DNA of 34,226 nt, from the NCBI GenBank assembly GCA_002369155.1, contig DFEM01000188.1, positions 1 to 34,226 of the forward strand, in the 5' to 3' direction. Of the stretch, positions 32,554 to 34,226 are shown one piece after another; the first letter of the stretch is position 1; each line of letters opens with the position of its first letter. This DNA comes from Lachnospiraceae bacterium UBA3802 (GTDB lineage: Bacteria; Bacillota; Clostridia; Lachnospirales; Lachnospiraceae). The translations under genes were made by a program, and so were the position numbers. The notes below the pieces were generated by a model that was not told the origin of the DNA, did no database searches, and worked only from the letters and a program-made list of their open reading frames with translations.

Positions 32554-33531
32554 TCAATAAAGAGTAATCTTGATTACTCCCCTTTCAAACGCAGGTGCGG
32601 TGACTGTCTGGACCGTCTTTTCGCTCATATAATCTCTGTGATAAAAATGAATGTGGCCTGCCAGAATCAAATCGCAAAGTCCGTCTTTTTTCGAAACAAA
32701 ATCTATGAGTTTTGAGGTATTCTCATTGGGGAGATTGGCATGTTCTCCCATAAGAACTCTCGAATAATCAAGGTATGCGCATCCCCACATGTCATTAGTT
32801 CGCAAAAGCAGATCCGACTCGCCGTATGTGGGCACGAAAGGAACATGCTGTGCGATAATTACGCTCTTTTGTTCTTTTTCAAGTTCTTCTATCGCATCCC
32901 CTATATTGTCGCAGACCTGATTGTTGTAATCATCCGCAAGCAGTATGTTGAATTCATCGTATTTGACGATATTGTATCCGTTATTGTCGCTTCTGATAAA
33001 ATCGTATCTTTTTCTTATTTCCTCTGCTTCCTCGCCGCTTAACATCTCACCGTTAAACAAAAGATCGTGATTGCCCATCAAAAGATATGAAGGACATTTA
33101 AGCTTGTTTTTTTCTTTCTCGAAATATTCTATCGAGGCGAGTGTAGCTTCATCCACAATATCGCCTCCGAAAATAACAAGATCCGGATTCTGCTTTTTCA
33201 CATAATCCATGACCAGTGAAAAATTTTCCTCTGAGCCCATGGAATCCCTCATGAAATCCACGTATCTGCTCTCGCAGTAATCCATGCATTCCTCATCTCT
33301 TTCATCGCAAAGACAAAGATGTGCATCGGCCACAAAAAAGATCGTAAAAGGTTTTTCCAAACCGTCTATATCTATTTTTTCTTCGTATACATTAACTTTC
33401 TTCTGATCTGACATGGAGCTTAATTTTGCAACACTTCTTTGAGGAATCCTGAAAACCGCCAGCAATACGATTAATGCAACTGTCAGAACAGCCAAAACAA
33501 TTATGATTATGTTTTGTTTTTTTGCTTCCAT
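32554..33531 (-). CDS. Membrane-anchored calcineurin-like metallophosphoesterase
   Basis: A 325-residue enzyme anchored by one N-terminal helix (residues 7-27) with the catalytic domain probably outside the membrane. All metal-binding motifs are present: D69-x-H71 (FFVADAHL), GGDIVD with D124, GNHD at 153-156, H229 in AQH, and GHIH at 292-295. It is expected to cleave a phosphoester or pyrophosphate; the substrate is not deducible. An unusual cysteine cluster (C73, C75, C82, C86) follows the first motif. It shares a transcript with the DUF6056 gene behind it, so the two may act on the same envelope lipid or glycan intermediate (inference). Only a weak ribosome site precedes the ATG. Confidence 0.9.
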   Translation of the reverse strand: MEAKKQNIIIIVLAVLTVALIVLLAVFRIPQRSVAKLSSMSDQKKVNVYEEKIDIDGLEKPFTIFFVADAHLCLCDERDEECMDYCESRYVDFMRDSMGSEENFSLVMDYVKKQNPDLVIFGGDIVDEATLASIEYFEKEKNKLKCPSYLLMGNHDLLFNGEMLSGEEAEEIRKRYDFIRSDNNGYNIVKYDEFNILLADDYNNQVCDNIGDAIEELEKEQKSVIIAQHVPFVPTYGESDLLLRTNDMWGCAYLDYSRVLMGEHANLPNENTSKLIDFVSKKDGLCDLILAGHIHFYHRDYMSEKTVQTVTAPAFERGVIKITLY

Positions 33532-33611
33532 AAATTTTATCCGTTACATAAATTCAATAAGATTTTCATGTCTTGTTTTCAGCGAAAAAAGAGCATAAAA
33601 ACCCACCTTTA

Positions 33612-33640
33612 ATGATATTAAAATATATAATGAATGTCAA
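33612..33640 (-). promoter_or_regulatory. Consensus promoter for the phosphoesterase-DUF6056 unit
   Basis: On minus: TTGACA (33635-33640), 17 bases, TATCAT (33612-33617); 6 of 6 and 5 of 6 matches. It gives a leader of about 75 bases before the ATG at 33531 and may also feed the c-di-GMP operon further downstream. Confidence 0.82.
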
Positions 33641-33683
33641 TTGTAGGACTAACTATAAGAATGCTTGGAAAATGTGAAAAAGA

Positions 33684-33721
33684 GCAAAAAAATCCGACCG
33701 CGAAGGCCGGATTTTTCTTTT
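33684..33721 (-). terminator. Terminator after glycogen phosphorylase
   Basis: On minus, AATCCGGCC (33705-33713) pairs with GGTCGGATT (33691-33699) through 9 pairs including one G-T, with a 5-base loop, followed by a T-rich tract. It starts 15 bases past the glgP stop and just before the next promoter. Confidence 0.9.
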
Positions 33722-33728
33722 TTGTATC

Positions 33729-34226
33729 TTATAAAGTTACGTGGTCAAGATGCCAGATTTCGTCAACGTACTCTTTGATGGTACGGTCGGAAGTGAACTT
33801 GCCTGAGCAGGCTACGTTCATCATTGCCATGTAAGCCCATTTCTTTTTATCCATATAGGCTTCTTCGACTTTCTTTTGAGCTGCAGCATAGGACTTAAAG
33901 TCCTTAAGGATGAAGTATGTATCTGCTTTGCTTGTGCTTAACGTATTAAGAAGTGAATTGTAAAGCGGTCTGAAAAGCTCCGTATCTTCGGCATATGTAC
34001 CGTTGATAAGCTGCATGAGAACTTTTCTTACATCGGGATCGTTGTTAAAGATTTCCATGGGATCGTATCCGCCGTAATTCTCAAAACGGATAACTTCATC
34101 CGATGAAAGACCGAAGATAAATGCATTCTCTTCGCCAACTTCTTCAACGATTTCAACGTTTGCACCATCCATGGTACCGATTGTTACCGCACCGTTTAAC
34201 ATAAACTTCATGTTACCGGTTCCGGA
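33729..34226 (-). CDS. glgP: Glycogen/alpha-glucan phosphorylase (C-terminal fragment)
   Basis: The last 165 or so codons; the gene continues past the right edge. The enzyme releases glucose-1-phosphate from alpha-1,4-glucans. The fragment opens with SGTGNMKFMLNGAVTIGTMD, the family's most conserved block; its lysine (in NMKF) is the one that holds pyridoxal phosphate in known phosphorylases. It continues with GANVEIVEEVGEENAFIFG and ends SDRTIKEYVDEIWHLDHV, close to the usual C-terminus. No internal break is seen. The reading frame is open to the last base, so the first in-frame ATG in the window (34211) is not the start. A terminator follows the stop. Confidence 0.96.
   Translation of the reverse strand, partial: SGTGNMKFMLNGAVTIGTMDGANVEIVEEVGEENAFIFGLSSDEVIRFENYGGYDPMEIFNNDPDVRKVLMQLINGTYAEDTELFRPLYNSLLNTLSTSKADTYFILKDFKSYAAAQKKVEEAYMDKKKWAYMAMMNVACSGKFTSDRTIKEYVDEIWHLDHVTL

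Noticed and set aside
33579..33596. Five-codon leader ORF (MLFFR) with a good ribosome site near the start of the phosphoesterase transcript
   Set aside because: So short an ORF arises easily by chance, and nothing nearby suggests an attenuation mechanism.

Overview
The window looks like a chromosomal segment of a motile, fermentative Clostridia species, most probably a rumen or gut Lachnospiraceae of the Butyrivibrio/Pseudobutyrivibrio type. This rests on low-GC DNA with strong AGGAGG ribosome sites, AddAB instead of RecBCD, acetate kinase, an ECF-type biotin transporter, a family 5 cellulase, large hybrid histidine kinases and a rich c-di-GMP set. The genus is an inference. Almost all genes lie on the minus strand; only birA and one acetyltransferase lie on plus. 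No insertion sequence, integrase, prophage gene or CRISPR array is visible.

Layout. 1-2.8 kb: a unit of an unsecreted GH5 glycosidase, dnaX and ybaB (cut by the window edge). 2.8-4.3 kb: a DUF6056-type polytopic membrane protein. 4.3-6.0 kb: divergent bioY and birA sharing a promoter region with BirA-operator-like repeats. 6.0-8.0 kb: a membrane EAL phosphodiesterase with a dead GGDEF domain. 8.2-11.3 kb: four poorly known genes of flagellar-accessory type; one resembles the FliD C-terminal region and one has a good sigma-28 promoter. 11.4-13.6 kb: an AgrC/AgrA-like (LytTR) two-component pair. 13.6-14.0 kb: a block of hairpins built around copies of a tRNA 3' end, a perfect terminator and tRNA-Ser(CGA). 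14.0-15.4 kb: ackA with a structured leader. 15.4-22.3 kb: addB-addA. 22.5-23.3 kb: a GNAT acetyltransferase. 23.3-31.0 kb: three very large signalling proteins in one operon. 31.1-33.5 kb: a second DUF6056 protein and a metallophosphoesterase. 33.7 kb to the end: the C-terminus of glycogen phosphorylase.

How the parts may work together. The LytTR pair is probably autoregulated and probably also controls the adjacent flagellar-accessory genes. Three double direct repeats of one 12-bp motif, each with an exact 21-bp period, sit upstream of the regulator gene, the FliD-like gene and the gene at 9.5-10.3 kb. The 23-31 kb operon combines two hybrid kinases with a response-regulator protein that carries both an intact GGDEF cyclase and an intact HD-GYP phosphodiesterase.

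The most unusual items are: (1) a membrane hybrid histidine kinase with a DegV (fatty-acid-binding) domain fused after its receiver; (2) the LytTR box set; (3) a nine-adenine run in dnaX where any one-base slip gives a gamma-length product; (4) the tRNA-tail palindromic element. All calls come from reading the sequence; no database search was run.
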